From: Candidatus Ligilactobacillus avistercoris
GTDB taxonomy: Bacteria > Bacillota > Bacilli > Lactobacillales > Lactobacillaceae
DNA: 38,512 nt
NCBI GenBank assembly: GCA_019119415.1
Contig: DWXB01000020.1
Span: forward strand, 1 to 38,512
Reading direction: 5' to 3'
In this document: one piece after another, positions 19,713 through 28,152 of the stretch
Position numbering within the stretch: position 1 is the first letter of the stretch
Layout of the letters: every line of letters starts with the position of its first letter
Notes under the pieces: model-generated
What the model saw: the letters and a program-made list of their open reading frames with translations, nothing else
Database searches by the model: none
Told to the model about the DNA's origin: nothing
Translations under genes and position numbers: made by a program

Positions 19713-22193
19713 GTGGTTGAATTACCAGACCGCATAAAGAATGTTGACCTGTCGAAGGTCATGCGGGAATCGTTCCTGGACTACGCGATGAGCGTAATTG
19801 TTGCCCGGGCGTTACCAGATGTGCGGGATGGCCTTAAGCCCGTTCACCGGCGGATTTTGTACGGGATGAACGAGCTTGGGGTTACCCCTGATAAGCCGTA
19901 TAAAAAGTCGGCCAGAATTGTTGGGGACGTAATGGGGAAGTTCCACCCACACGGGGATGCGGCAATTTACGAGTCAATGGTGCGGATGGCCCAGGATTTC
20001 AGTTACCGGTACCTGTTAGTTGACGGGCACGGAAACTTTGGCTCGGTCGATGGTGATGGTGCGGCCGCAATGCGGTACACCGAAGCACGGATGAGCAAAA
20101 TCACGCTGGAAATGCTCCGGGATATCAACAAGGATACGATTGATTTTCAGGACAACTATGACGGCACGGAACGGGAACCAGAAGTCCTTCCAGCCCGGTT
20201 CCCTAACCTGTTAGTTAACGGAGCAACCGGAATTGCGGTTGGGATGACAACCAACATTCCGCCGCACAACATGGCGGAAGTAATTTCCGGATTGCATATT
20301 CTGATGGAAAACCCGGATGCGACAACGGCGGACTTGATGGAGGCAATTCCGGGACCTGATTTCCCAACTGGTGGGGTTGTCATTGGCAAGTCCGGAATTC
20401 GTAAGGCCTACGAAACGGGGCACGGAACGGTAACCTTACGGGCAAAGGTTGATATTGAAGAGCAACCAAACGGGAAGGAACAGATTATCGTCCACGAAAT
20501 TCCGTACATGGTTAATAAGGCCAAGTTAATTGAGCGGATTGCTGAGTTAACCCGGGAAAAGAAGATTGACGGAATTACTAATATCCAGGATGAGTCTGAT
20601 CGGGATGGAATGCAGATCACGATCGATGTGCGGCGTGATGCGAGTGCGTCAGTGGTCCTTAACAACCTTTACAAGTTAACGCTGATGCAGACGTCGTACA
20701 CGTTTAACATGCTTGCAATCGTAAACGGCACGCCGAAGCTGTTGAGCCTGAAAGAGATTTTACAGCATTACCTGGACCACCAGGAAAGCGTCATTCGGCG
20801 GCGGACGCAGTTTGACCTGAAGAAGGCGAAGGCGCGGGCCCACATCCTTGAAGGATTACGGATTGCGCTGGATCACATTGATGAAATCATTAGCATTATC
20901 CGGAACTCGCAAACGGCGGAGATTGCCAAGAACCAGTTGATGGATAACTACCAGCTAAGTGATAAGCAGGCGCAGGCCATTCTGGATATGCGGCTTGTCC
21001 GGTTAACCGGGTTGGAACGCGAAAAGGTCGACAACGAGTACAAGAAGACGATGGCGGCCATTGCCGATTACGAAGACATTCTGGCCCATGAAGACCGGAT
21101 TAAGGAGATCATTTACAACGAGCTCCTTGCCATTCAGGAGAAGTTTGGCGATGAACGCCGGACGGAACTCATGGTCGGCGAGGTCCTAAGCATTGAAGAC
21201 GAAGACCTCATCGAAGAAGAAAATGTTGTGGTAACCCTCACGCATAACGGCTACATCAAACGTCTTCCGACCAAGGACTTTAAGTCCCAGAACCGGGGCG
21301 GTCGGGGCGTTCAGGGAATGGGCGTTCACGATGATGATTTCATCGAACACCTGTTAACGACGTCGACCCACGAAGAGCTCCTGTTCTTTACGAATAAGGG
21401 GAAGGTTTACCGGATGAAGGGGTATGAAATCCCAGAATACGGCCGGGCTGCTAAGGGAATCCCGGTAATTAACCTCCTCAATATCGCGGGGGATGAGCGG
21501 ATTCAAACCGTAATTAACCTGTCGAAGGATGCCCGTGATGGCAACCACTACTTCTTCTTTACCACCGTTAAGGGTGTTGTTAAACGTACGGCGGTGGCTG
21601 AATTTGAGAATATTCGGAGTAACGGGTTAAAGGCAATCAACCTAAAGGACGACGATGAACTGATTAACGTTGCCGTAACGGACGGTAACCAGAATATCAT
21701 TATCGGCACTCATAAAGGATACGCGGCAAGCTTCCGGGAGGACCAGGTGCGGTCAATGGGCCGGTCAGCCACGGGAGTTCGGGGAATTCGGCTGCGGAAT
21801 GATGATTATGTCATCGGTTCTGATCTGTTAGTTCCGGGAGCACAGGTGTTGGTTATTTCCGCTAATGGTTACGGAAAGCAAACACCAGTAAGTGAGTACC
21901 CGATTAAGGGCCGGGGCGGTAAGGGAATTAAAACGGCCAACATTACCGCCAAGAACGGCCCGCTGGTGGGGTTAACCACCGTTACGGGTGACGAAGACAT
22001 CATGGTGATTACCGACAAGGGGGTCATTATCCGCTTTGCTGCGGCCAGCGTTTCGTCAACCGGACGAGCAACGATGGGGGTTCATTTGATTAACCTGACG
22101 GATGATGCCCATGTTTCAACGATGGCGAAGGTCGCGCCAGAAGAAGCCGGTTCTTCGGATGAGGAAACCGCAGAGACGCAGGACGAAAAATAA
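19713..22193 (+). CDS. gyrA: DNA gyrase subunit A
   Basis: 826 residues from the GTG at 19713, with AAGGAGGATG upstream. The breakage-reunion domain holds the catalytic Tyr122 in MRYTEARM. The quinolone-resistance region reads [15 protein letters not shown], with Ala at position 83 (codon GCG) and Glu at 87, where many species carry Ser83 and Asp/Glu87. The C-terminal beta-pinwheel includes the GyrA box at [10 protein letters not shown], needed for supercoiling, which marks it as gyrase and not ParC. The acidic tail ([17 protein letters not shown]) is usual. Confidence 0.97.
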   Translation: MVELPDRIKNVDLSKVMRESFLDYAMSVIVARALPDVRDGLKPVHRRILYGMNELGVTPDKPYKKSARIVGDVMGKFHPHGDAAIYESMVRMAQDFSYRYLLVDGHGNFGSVDGDGAAAMRYTEARMSKITLEMLRDINKDTIDFQDNYDGTEREPEVLPARFPNLLVNGATGIAVGMTTNIPPHNMAEVISGLHILMENPDATTADLMEAIPGPDFPTGGVVIGKSGIRKAYETGHGTVTLRAKVDIEEQPNGKEQIIVHEIPYMVNKAKLIERIAELTREKKIDGITNIQDESDRDGMQITIDVRRDASASVVLNNLYKLTLMQTSYTFNMLAIVNGTPKLLSLKEILQHYLDHQESVIRRRTQFDLKKAKARAHILEGLRIALDHIDEIISIIRNSQTAEIAKNQLMDNYQLSDKQAQAILDMRLVRLTGLEREKVDNEYKKTMAAIADYEDILAHEDRIKEIIYNELLAIQEKFGDERRTELMVGEVLSIEDEDLIEEENVVVTLTHNGYIKRLPTKDFKSQNRGGRGVQGMGVHDDDFIEHLLTTSTHEELLFFTNKGKVYRMKGYEIPEYGRAAKGIPVINLLNIAGDERIQTVINLSKDARDGNHYFFFTTVKGVVKRTAVAEFENIRSNGLKAINLKDDDELINVAVTDGNQNIIIGTHKGYAASFREDQVRSMGRSATGVRGIRLRNDDYVIGSDLLVPGAQVLVISANGYGKQTPVSEYPIKGRGGKGIKTANITAKNGPLVGLTTVTGDEDIMVITDKGVIIRFAAASVSSTGRATMGVHLINLTDDAHVSTMAKVAPEEAGSSDEETAETQDEK

Positions 22194-22201
22194 TTCCAAA
22201 T

Positions 22202-22270
22202 AAAAACGACGAAGGGTACCTTTTTTGACGTAGTTATAAGTAGCTGCGGGTTCAACTCTTCGTTGTTTTT
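22202..22270 (+). terminator. Long-loop hairpin after gyrA, possible terminator
   Basis: AAAACGACGAAG (22203-22214) can pair with CTTCGTTGTTTT (22258-22269) with one G-T pair, followed by TT. The loop is over 40 bases, so it is a weak candidate. Confidence 0.4.
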
Positions 22271-22291
22271 AATTTGGAGGAATGATACAAT
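22263..22291 (+). promoter_or_regulatory. Promoter of the rpsF-ssb-rpsR operon
   Basis: TTGTTT (22263-22268) and TACAAT (22286-22291) at 17 bp, with TG at 22283-22284 making an extended -10. It implies a leader of about 75 bases. Confidence 0.75.
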
Positions 22292-22297
22292 AATTAA

Positions 22298-22374
22298 CCG
22301 TGAGTACCTAACGATAGGCTACTCCTTGTTCTTATCATTTAAGAACCAATAGTCCATAAGGAGGTGACACAGTC
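22298..22374 (+). promoter_or_regulatory. rpsF leader, possible S6:S18 autoregulatory RNA
   Basis: The leader forms a firm hairpin GAGTACCTA-acga-TAGG-c-TACTC (22302-22324) with CCG two bases before it (22298-22300), then a second hairpin GTTCTTA/TAAGAAC (22328-22346), then the ribosome site AAGGAGGTGAC. In many bacteria a hairpin with a CCG element in this place binds the S6:S18 pair and represses the operon. The match is by form and position only. Confidence 0.45.
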
Positions 22375-22665
22375 ATGACAAAGTACGAAATTACGTACAT
22401 CATCAACCCATCACTGGATGAAGCAGCTAAAAACGAACTGGTTAGCCGGTTTGACAAGGTATTAGCTGATAACGGTGCTGAAGTGGTTGATTCAAAGGAC
22501 TGGTCAAAGCGGCGTTTCGCATACGAAATTAACGGCTACAGTGAAGGAATGTACCACATTGTAAACGTTAAGGCGGAGAACGCGGACGCAATTAACGAAT
22601 TTGACCGGCTTGCTAAGATCAACGACGGGATTCTTCGTCACATGATCGTTAAGCGCGAAGACTAA
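22375..22665 (+). CDS. rpsF: 30S ribosomal protein S6
   Basis: 96 residues, the normal length. [19 protein letters not shown] at the start and [22 protein letters not shown] in the middle are typical of S6. It binds S18 and the central domain of 16S rRNA. AAGGAGGTGAC precedes the ATG. It is first in the operon rpsF-ssb-rpsR. Confidence 0.97.
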   Translation: MTKYEITYIINPSLDEAAKNELVSRFDKVLADNGAEVVDSKDWSKRRFAYEINGYSEGMYHIVNVKAENADAINEFDRLAKINDGILRHMIVKRED

Positions 22666-22698
22666 TTTAGATTACCGACATTAAAGGAGGAATGCACC

Positions 22699-23256
22699 AT
22701 GATTAACCGGGCTGTTCTTGTTGGACGGTTAACACGTGACCCGGATTTACGGTACACACCGTCAGGGGTCGCTGTGGCGAACTTTACGTTGGCCGTTGAC
22801 CGGCAGTTTAAGAACCAAAACGGCGAACGCGAAGCTGATTTTATTAACTGCGTAATTTGGCGGAAGTCAGCCGAAACGTTGGCAAATTATACCCATAAAG
22901 GAGCCTTAATTGCCGTTGAGGGGCGGATTCAAACCCGGTCGTATGATGACCAGAACGGGAACCGGGTCTACCGGACAGAGGTTGTTGCTGACAACTTCTC
23001 GTTCTTGGAATCAAAGGCGGATTCAGAACGCTACCGGCAGCAGAACGGTGGTCAGGGTGCCTCTCAGAGTAACGGTGCGGTGCAGAATACGTTTAGTGAT
23101 AATCAGGACTTTGGCATGCCAGCGGGTGGTAACCCTACCCCGGCACAGGGTCCGGCGGATTCAACACCAACGAATAACCAGCAGGATAGCGATCCGTTTG
23201 CAGATAACGGGAATGGGGATACCACAACGATTTCTGAGAACGATCTGCCGTTCTAG
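22699..23256 (+). CDS. ssb: Single-stranded DNA-binding protein
   Basis: 185 residues. The OB-fold covers residues 1-110 ([36 protein letters not shown]). A long Gln/Asn/Gly-rich linker follows, and the acidic tip ENDLPF at the end is the conserved docking site for repair and replication partners. It lies 33 bases after rpsF with AAAGGAGGAA as ribosome site. Confidence 0.96.
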   Translation: MINRAVLVGRLTRDPDLRYTPSGVAVANFTLAVDRQFKNQNGEREADFINCVIWRKSAETLANYTHKGALIAVEGRIQTRSYDDQNGNRVYRTEVVADNFSFLESKADSERYRQQNGGQGASQSNGAVQNTFSDNQDFGMPAGGNPTPAQGPADSTPTNNQQDSDPFADNGNGDTTTISENDLPF

Positions 23257-23276
23257 CGAACGAAGGAGGGATTTTC

Positions 23277-23513
23277 ATGGCACAACAGCGTCGTGGTGGC
23301 CGGCGGCGGCGGAAGATTGATTACATCGCCGCAAACCACATTGAATACATCGATTACAAGGATACAGACTTGCTGAAGCGGTTCATTTCAGAACGGGGTA
23401 AGATTTTACCACGTCGGGTAACCGGAACAAGCGCTAAGAACCAGCGGAAGTTAACGGTTGCAATCAAGCGGGCCCGGATTATGGGACTGTTACCGTTTGT
23501 GGCTGAAGACTAA
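23277..23513 (+). CDS. rpsR: 30S ribosomal protein S18
   Basis: 78 residues. [21 protein letters not shown] and [24 protein letters not shown] are the core S18 segments. It partners S6 in the small subunit. The operon ends at the terminator just downstream. In many lactobacilli gdpP, rplI and dnaB follow; here they do not. Confidence 0.97.
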   Translation: MAQQRRGGRRRRKIDYIAANHIEYIDYKDTDLLKRFISERGKILPRRVTGTSAKNQRKLTVAIKRARIMGLLPFVAED

Positions 23514-23525
23514 TCAGCGATTCAG

Positions 23526-23563
23526 AAAAGAAGCCAGGGTTTTAGAACCCCGGCTTCTTTTTT
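23526..23563 (+). terminator. Terminator of rpsF-ssb-rpsR
   Basis: Stem AGAAGCC-A-GGGTT with AACCC-C-GGCTTCT and a short loop, followed by six or more T. Strong intrinsic terminator. Confidence 0.9.
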
Positions 23564-23592
23564 GTGGCCAAAAGAGGCTGCCGTGAATGGGG

Positions 23593-23598
23593 TATAAT
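23593..23598 (+). promoter_or_regulatory. -10 element of the zinc-ribbon/rluA operon
   Basis: A perfect TATAAT 19 bases before the start codon. No convincing -35 hexamer at 16-18 bp; the leader would be very short. Confidence 0.45.
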
Positions 23599-23617
23599 GA
23601 AGCGTGAGGTGATCCAA

Positions 23618-23827
23618 ATGGCGGAGATGTTAACCAAAACACTCGAACTAGTTAAGATTCCGGCAATGGGCCGTAATATGCTCACGGTGGGGAATAATTA
23701 CGTTGTCCGGTGCCACCGGTGCGGCCACGTAGAGGAGATTAATGCGCAGTTTTGGCGGGATTTTATCCAACACCCGTACTGTGAGCAGTGTCGCATGACC
23801 GCCCAGCATCACCACGGAGAGAACTGA
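23618..23827 (+). CDS. Small zinc-ribbon protein, unknown function
   Basis: 69 residues from the ATG at 23618, preceded by GTGAGGTGATC. An earlier in-frame ATG at 23564 lies before the promoter -10. The sequence holds two Cys pairs, CHRC near residue 32 and CEQC near 55, separated by about 20 residues, plus a His-rich tail (MTAQHHHGEN), so zinc binding is likely. Its stop overlaps the ATG of the following pseudouridine synthase gene (TGATG), so the two are translationally coupled. I do not recognise the family; an RNA-binding or ribosome-linked role would fit the neighbour. Confidence 0.65.
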   Translation: MAEMLTKTLELVKIPAMGRNMLTVGNNYVVRCHRCGHVEEINAQFWRDFIQHPYCEQCRMTAQHHHGEN

Positions 23828-24747
23828 TGCGCTGGGAGATTACACGGGAAGTGGGGTCAACGCAGGGCAACCAGTCCCTGCGTGATTTACTGCAACGAAT
23901 GTGGTTGCTTCCCCGGCGATTTGTCCATTACTTACGGGTTAACCGCGCAGTGACCGTAAACGGAATTTACCAGTCAATGAATACCCCAGTTAAAGGGGGG
24001 ATGCAGGTGCATTTAGCCTTTACCGGGGAAGAGTTTCGGACGCCAGAATCACACTACGTGGTTAACCGGGGCATCCCCTGTTCGGTGTTATATGAAAACC
24101 AGGATTTAATGGTTGTTAATAAACCCCGGGGACTAAAGAGCCACCCGAACTGGCAAGCTGAAAGCCAAACGATGATGAATGCGGCGGCTGGATACCTTGC
24201 GGATCACCCTCAGGCGGCCCCGTATATGGTTCACCGGCTTGATCAGCAAACAAGCGGTGCAATGATTATCGCTAAAAATCCAATTGTTGTGCCAATCCTT
24301 GACCGCAATATCAGTCTGGGACGGATAAAGCGGCGGTACGTAGCGGTTGTTCAAGGACAGGTTACGCCCTCAGCTGGAACGTGGACGCAACCAATTGGGC
24401 GGGATCCGCAGGACCGGCGGAAACGAATGGTCGCTGGGAAGGCAGCCCAGCCGGCGGTCACCCACTATCGGGTCCTCCGGCAAACGGCGACCGCAACGTT
24501 ATTGGCATTGACGCTTGAAACGGGGCGGACCCACCAACTGCGGGTTCACTGTGCGGCGAACGGCCACCCGATTATTGGTGATCCATTATATTTCCCGGGA
24601 AATACTTCCCAACAAGGATTGATGCTTCACGGAATCCAGCAACGGATTGTGATTCCGTTTACTAACGAACGGCGGGTAATCACCGCGCCTTATCCAGAAG
24701 AATGGCCCCAAGCATTTCGGGAAAAATTAACGGAGGAAAACGAATGA
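23827..24747 (+). CDS. RluA-family pseudouridine synthase
   Basis: 306 residues from the ATG at 23827, overlapping the previous stop, with GGAGAG upstream. It converts uridine to pseudouridine in rRNA or tRNA; the target cannot be told from sequence. The catalytic Asp139 lies in the signature HRLDQQTSG; VNKPRGL and LETGRTHQLRVH are the other conserved motifs. An N-terminal S4-like region of about 70 residues is present but weak. It overlaps the glycosyltransferase gene by 4 bases (ATGA). A perfect Noc-binding palindrome lies within the coding sequence near its end (24589-24604), where it encodes YFPGNT. Confidence 0.94.
   Translation: MRWEITREVGSTQGNQSLRDLLQRMWLLPRRFVHYLRVNRAVTVNGIYQSMNTPVKGGMQVHLAFTGEEFRTPESHYVVNRGIPCSVLYENQDLMVVNKPRGLKSHPNWQAESQTMMNAAAGYLADHPQAAPYMVHRLDQQTSGAMIIAKNPIVVPILDRNISLGRIKRRYVAVVQGQVTPSAGTWTQPIGRDPQDRRKRMVAGKAAQPAVTHYRVLRQTATATLLALTLETGRTHQLRVHCAANGHPIIGDPLYFPGNTSQQGLMLHGIQQRIVIPFTNERRVITAPYPEEWPQAFREKLTEENE
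24589..24604. promoter_or_regulatory. Noc-binding site inside the rluA-family gene, perfect 16-bp palindrome
   Basis: TATTTCCCGGGAAATA contains the full 14-bp NBS consensus and matches also at the outer T and A. It is coding DNA, which makes chance or transcriptional use less likely and chromosome-marking use more likely. Confidence 0.75.
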
Positions 24748-25862
24748 AGACGATTACCCTTTTAGGACAGTTTAATCAGGATAACGGGATTACCGCCTTT
24801 GTCCGGAATAATTATACGCAGCTTTACTCCCAGGGATTCCGGTTTCGGGTAATTAACATTGCGCGGGAGCGGCCGGATGAGGGGTTACGCCAGTTAGGCG
24901 AATATCGGGCAGCGGCGCCCTTTGGGAAACGGCCAGCCCAACTAATGCGGCATCTCCAGTCAGTGCGACGGGAGCTCCAAGCAGCCCGGCAAGGAAGTGT
25001 GCTTATTCATCTCCACCTGGATACGCTCGCAAACTTTGCGCCCATTTTGTTAGCCCGGGAGGTGGGGTTTCAGCGAATTATTGTCCACGCCCATGCTGAC
25101 CGGCGGGGCCAGGATCGGTGGGGGCGGGACCGGCTTCACCGGCTAGGAATGATGGTGGCGGCGCGGAACGCAACGGATTTTATTGCGTGTTCCCAGTTTG
25201 CTGCTGACTACTTTTATTCACCGGCAGTCCAGCAGCGCCCCACGTTTAAGGTAATTGTGAATGGGGTTGCTCCCCAGAAGTACCGGTTTGATGCGCAGCA
25301 GGCGGCTGAAGCACGGCGGCGGTTAGGAATTGCTCCGGATAAGTTTGTCATTGGTCATTTGGGCCGGTTTCTTCCCCAGAAAAACCAACAGTTCTTATTA
25401 CGGGCGTTTGCACGGGTCCACCAGCAGAATCAAGCGACGCACCTGGTTTTGGTGGGCGACGGGAAACAGCAGGCAGCTGCTCAGGAATTGGCCGGACAAC
25501 TTGGAATTACGGCAAACGTTACGTTTACCGGCTTTTTACGTGATCCCCGGCCGGTGATGGCGACCTTTGACTTGTTTGCCCTGCCGTCACTTTACGAGGG
25601 CCTTTCCCTTGCATTGCAGGAAAACATTGCAAACGGCACACCCGCCATTATTTCACCGAACCAATCTCCGGAAGCGCACCGGGTAGGGCAGGTGCAAGTA
25701 TGTTCCCTTAATGAGCGGCAGTGGGCGGATAAAATGGCAACCGCCGCAGCGAACGGCCGTCCTGATAAGCTAACCCACAGTGCGACGAACGCGACGGCCT
25801 TTGCAAACGCGGGGTATACGCTAGCAGCGACGGTACAGCAACTGGCAGCCCTGTATGAATAA
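24744..25862 (+). CDS. Glycosyltransferase, GT4 family
   Basis: 372 residues from the ATG at 24744, with GGAGG 6 bases upstream and a 4-base overlap with the preceding gene. Two Rossmann halves are seen. IVNGV at 171-175 starts the second half, GRFLPQKNQQFLLRAF follows, and the donor-binding EX7E motif is Glu285 to Glu293 in LYEGLSLALQE. A retaining transferase of NDP-sugars, acting in the cytoplasm on a surface glycan, glycolipid or protein acceptor. GQFNQDNGITAFVRNNY at the start resembles Gram-positive exopolysaccharide transferases. No other polysaccharide genes are adjacent; the coupling to an RNA-modifying enzyme is unusual. Confidence 0.88.
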   Translation: MKTITLLGQFNQDNGITAFVRNNYTQLYSQGFRFRVINIARERPDEGLRQLGEYRAAAPFGKRPAQLMRHLQSVRRELQAARQGSVLIHLHLDTLANFAPILLAREVGFQRIIVHAHADRRGQDRWGRDRLHRLGMMVAARNATDFIACSQFAADYFYSPAVQQRPTFKVIVNGVAPQKYRFDAQQAAEARRRLGIAPDKFVIGHLGRFLPQKNQQFLLRAFARVHQQNQATHLVLVGDGKQQAAAQELAGQLGITANVTFTGFLRDPRPVMATFDLFALPSLYEGLSLALQENIANGTPAIISPNQSPEAHRVGQVQVCSLNERQWADKMATAAANGRPDKLTHSATNATAFANAGYTLAATVQQLAALYE

Positions 25863-25867
25863 AAAGC

Positions 25868-25895
25868 TTGCGTTTTGAAACCTTCCTAGTATAAT
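25868..25895 (+). promoter_or_regulatory. bioY promoter
   Basis: TTGCGT (25868-25873) and TATAAT (25890-25895) at 16 bp. The transcript would start inside the left half of the BirA-like operator. Confidence 0.6.
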
Positions 25896-25896
25896 C

Positions 25897-25936
25897 ATTT
25901 GTGTTAACTAATGACAATAATCAGGTTAACGCAAAT
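25897..25936. promoter_or_regulatory. BirA-like biotin operator
   Basis: Half-sites ATTTGTGTTAAC (25897-25908) and GTTAACGCAAAT (25925-25936) form an inverted repeat matching at 11 of 12 positions, spaced by 16 bases. The known BirA operator has the same 12-16-12 layout with TTGTWAAC-type halves. It overlaps the start point of bioY, as expected for biotin-dependent repression. Confidence 0.75.
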
Positions 25937-25953
25937 AAAAGGGAGGTTTTTTC

Positions 25954-26499
25954 GTGCAACTCAGATTACGACACCTGCTTCAGATTGCAATGATGGCGGT
26001 AATTATTTGTGTAATGGGGCTGTTGCCCCCGATTCCAGTTGGATTTATTCCGGTGCCAATCATCCTACAAAACATGGGAATTATGCTGGCGGGGGCCCTG
26101 TTGGGTGGCCGGCGCGGGCTACTGGCCGTTTTGGTTGTAATGCTTCTGGGAATCTGTGGGATTCCCGGTGGCGTTTCGCCGTTAACGGTTCTTGTTAGTC
26201 CAACGGGCGGATATATAATGGCGTACCCCCTTGCAGCGCTTTTAATCGGGGTAACCATCCACCATTTTGGCGTTATGACGACCTTTTGGCGGCAGTTGCT
26301 CCTTGTAATGCTCTGTGGTGTTCTTCTGATTGATGGGTTAGGAACGCTATGGTTAGCGCATATTAGTCACATGGCGTTGGGGAAGGCAATTGTAGCGAAC
26401 CTGGTTTTCTGGCCGGGGGACACGCTCAAGGCGATTGGAACGGTGATTATTACGCAAATTTGCTACCGGACGCAGCGTCTTCAGGAACTTTTTCAATAA
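25954..26499 (+). CDS. bioY: Biotin transporter BioY (ECF S component)
   Basis: 181 residues from a GTG preceded by GGGAGG. Six membrane helices are expected. Family marks include PIPVGFIPVPIILQNMGIMLAGALLGGRRG near the start and GISPLTVL-like GVSPLTVLVSPTGGYIMAYP in the middle. BioY captures biotin and works with the shared EcfA-EcfA'-EcfT energising module encoded elsewhere. It is a one-gene transcript between a BirA-like operator and a strong terminator. No biotin synthesis genes are in the window, which fits a biotin-requiring organism. Confidence 0.95.
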   Translation: MQLRLRHLLQIAMMAVIICVMGLLPPIPVGFIPVPIILQNMGIMLAGALLGGRRGLLAVLVVMLLGICGIPGGVSPLTVLVSPTGGYIMAYPLAALLIGVTIHHFGVMTTFWRQLLLVMLCGVLLIDGLGTLWLAHISHMALGKAIVANLVFWPGDTLKAIGTVIITQICYRTQRLQELFQ

Positions 26500-26500
26500 C

Positions 26501-26535
26501 AAAACCGGGCTTCGTGCGTGAAGCCCGGTTTTTTT
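26501..26535. terminator. Strong two-way terminator
   Basis: A 13-bp stem AAAACCGGGCTTC/GAAGCCCGGTTTT (26501-26513 with 26520-26532), a 6-base loop and a T run. It ends bioY and, on the minus strand, the left VIT gene. Confidence 0.9.
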
Positions 26536-26553
26536 GGTAGTTGAATTGAAAAA

Positions 26554-27246
26554 TTAAAGAAGTAGTCCCACGTAGTAGTGGATGAACATCGTAATAATTC
26601 CGATAATCACGTTGCGAATCATTGCCACCCGGACATTCCCGTTGCCAAGCTTAGCGCTCAGGAAGCCGGTAAGGGCCACCGAAAGAATCACCGCAATGAT
26701 GGTCCCCTGCCACCGAATTGCTGATGGGAGAAGCGTCATGGCAACAAGCGGGAAAATGCCCCCAGAAGCCGCTGATACGAGGGATGAAAAGGCTGCGTGC
26801 CACGGGTTGAGGTAGTGGCCTAATGTCAGGTCGTGTTTGATTCGGACAATCGTTCCGAGGGGGTCCTTATCCATGAGTTCCGTTGCGATTTCCTGGGCCG
26901 TTTGGGCGGAAACGCCCCGGGCCTGGTAGTACTGGGTGACGGTTGCAAGGTTCTCTTCCCGGCGCTTATTCAGGTGCCGTTCTTCGTCTGCCACCACGGC
27001 CTTTTCGGTATCCTTTTGGGAACTAACGGAAGTGTATTCCCCGGATGCCATGGAAAACGCACACGCCAGCAAGTCAGAAAGGCCAGCCATAAAGATGGCA
27101 AAATTACTGGTTGTTGCAACCGCCATACTGAATAGCACCCCTACAACCGTGAGGATTCCATCGTTGGCGCCGAGGACGCCCGCCCGTAACGTATTGGCCC
27201 GTTCGGCCAGGGTTTGGTGTTCTTTTTTGTTAGCTTTGGTTGTCAT
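26554..27246 (-). CDS. VIT1/CCC1-family metal transporter, copy 2
   Basis: 230 residues. Five membrane helices with the family motif LRAGVLGANDGILTVVG near the start and ASGEYTSVSSQKDTEKA after helix 2. The cytoplasmic loop is rich in acidic residues and His (DEERHLNKRREEN), which in this family binds iron or manganese. Members move Fe2+ or Mn2+ out of the cytoplasm. It follows its paralogue after 12 bases, with AAGGAGG as ribosome site, so the pair is one operon. The two copies differ widely in sequence, so the duplication is old or the substrates differ. Confidence 0.92.
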   Translation of the reverse strand: MTTKANKKEHQTLAERANTLRAGVLGANDGILTVVGVLFSMAVATTSNFAIFMAGLSDLLACAFSMASGEYTSVSSQKDTEKAVVADEERHLNKRREENLATVTQYYQARGVSAQTAQEIATELMDKDPLGTIVRIKHDLTLGHYLNPWHAAFSSLVSAASGGIFPLVAMTLLPSAIRWQGTIIAVILSVALTGFLSAKLGNGNVRVAMIRNVIIGIITMFIHYYVGLLL

Positions 27247-27258
27247 GAATTCGCCTCC

Positions 27259-27951
27259 TTACGCGAAAAGGGTCCCAATGACGTAGGTCACGATCATCGT
27301 AAGCAACCCGAAGAGAACGTTGCGGCCTAACGCTTTTCCGCGCTGTGCGTTTCCTAAAACGGCGGCTGTGTACCCCGTAATTGCAAGGGCAATGGCAACC
27401 GCAATGATTGTTGCACCAATTCGGATGGATGCCGGAAAGAGGGTGATTGCAAGGAGGGGGAGGAGCGAACCGGTCGGAAATGAAACCATTGAAGCGATGG
27501 CTGCACCAACCGCACTCGTTTTATCGGCCGGATCAAACCCGTAACGTTCCCGCACCGCCACGGTCAGCTTATCACCGGCGAGCATTTCCTTCGTTGCTTT
27601 GGCTGCCAGGTCGGGTGAAATGCCCGTTTGGACGTATTTATTTTTAATGAAGTTAAACTCCTCATCATAGCGTTCATCAAGGGCCAGCGTTTCGTCCGCA
27701 ATGGCCTGTTTCTCGGTATCCCGCTGGGAGCTGACCGAGACAAACTCACCCATCGCCATGGAGACTGTTCCGGCCAGCATGCCTGCAAGGCCAGATAACA
27801 GGATGTTATGGGGGCTGACCGCCGCCCCCGCAACTCCCAGAACAATACCGGCAATTGAAAGGATCCCGTCGTTTGCACCCATTACCGCCGCCCGAATAAG
27901 GTTGATTCGGTTAGCGAGGGATTGCGGCCGGCGCTTTTTTGGCTTATTCAT
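27259..27951 (-). CDS. VIT1/CCC1-family metal transporter, copy 1
   Basis: 230 residues from the ATG at 27949-27951, chosen because GGGAG lies 8 bases upstream; a GTG three codons earlier touches that site. Five helices are expected. LIRAAVMGANDGILSIAGIV and AMGEFVSVSSQRDTEKQ are the family signatures; the loop holds DERYDEEFNFIKNKYVQ. First gene of the two-gene operon with its own promoter. The NRAMP importer gene lies less than 1 kb away, so import and export of similar metals are coded side by side. Confidence 0.92.
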   Translation of the reverse strand: MNKPKKRRPQSLANRINLIRAAVMGANDGILSIAGIVLGVAGAAVSPHNILLSGLAGMLAGTVSMAMGEFVSVSSQRDTEKQAIADETLALDERYDEEFNFIKNKYVQTGISPDLAAKATKEMLAGDKLTVAVRERYGFDPADKTSAVGAAIASMVSFPTGSLLPLLAITLFPASIRIGATIIAVAIALAITGYTAAVLGNAQRGKALGRNVLFGLLTMIVTYVIGTLFA

Positions 27952-27994
27952 ACCGTTCACTCCCTAATTTAGAAATTTTAAAAGCATCGGTTAT

Positions 27995-28022
27995 ATTTTA
28001 CCATTCCTCCTGGGAAGCACAA
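27995..28022 (-). promoter_or_regulatory. Promoter of the VIT operon
   Basis: On the minus strand TTGTGC (28017-28022) and TAAAAT (27995-28000) at 16 bp, with TG one base before the -10 (extended form). Confidence 0.6.
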
Positions 28023-28043
28023 CACTAAATTTTGTTTATGGCC

Positions 28044-28057
28044 ATTTCCCGGGAAAT
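28044..28057. promoter_or_regulatory. Noc-binding site (NBS), perfect palindrome
   Basis: ATTTCCCGGGAAAT, identical to the sites at 9678 and 24590. It lies in the intergenic space upstream of the VIT promoter, 22 bases outside the -35. Confidence 0.75.
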
Positions 28058-28094
28058 AAAAAATGGGACGCCGAAGAACGTGACAAGGTAAAAA

Positions 28095-28122
28095 ACAAAA
28101 AAGCTGAGCTTATGCCCAACTT
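28095..28122 (-). terminator. Terminator of the UspA gene
   Basis: On the minus strand AAGTTGGGC pairs with GCTCAGCTT (28114-28122 with 28101-28109, two G-T pairs, 4-base loop), followed by TTTTTTG. Confidence 0.75.
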
Positions 28123-28152
28123 TCCTTGCTATTTCATAATGACCGGATGGAC

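Noticed and set aside
22910-23320. A 136-codon plus-strand frame
   Set aside because: It is another frame of ssb with Arg-rich shadow composition and no ribosome site.
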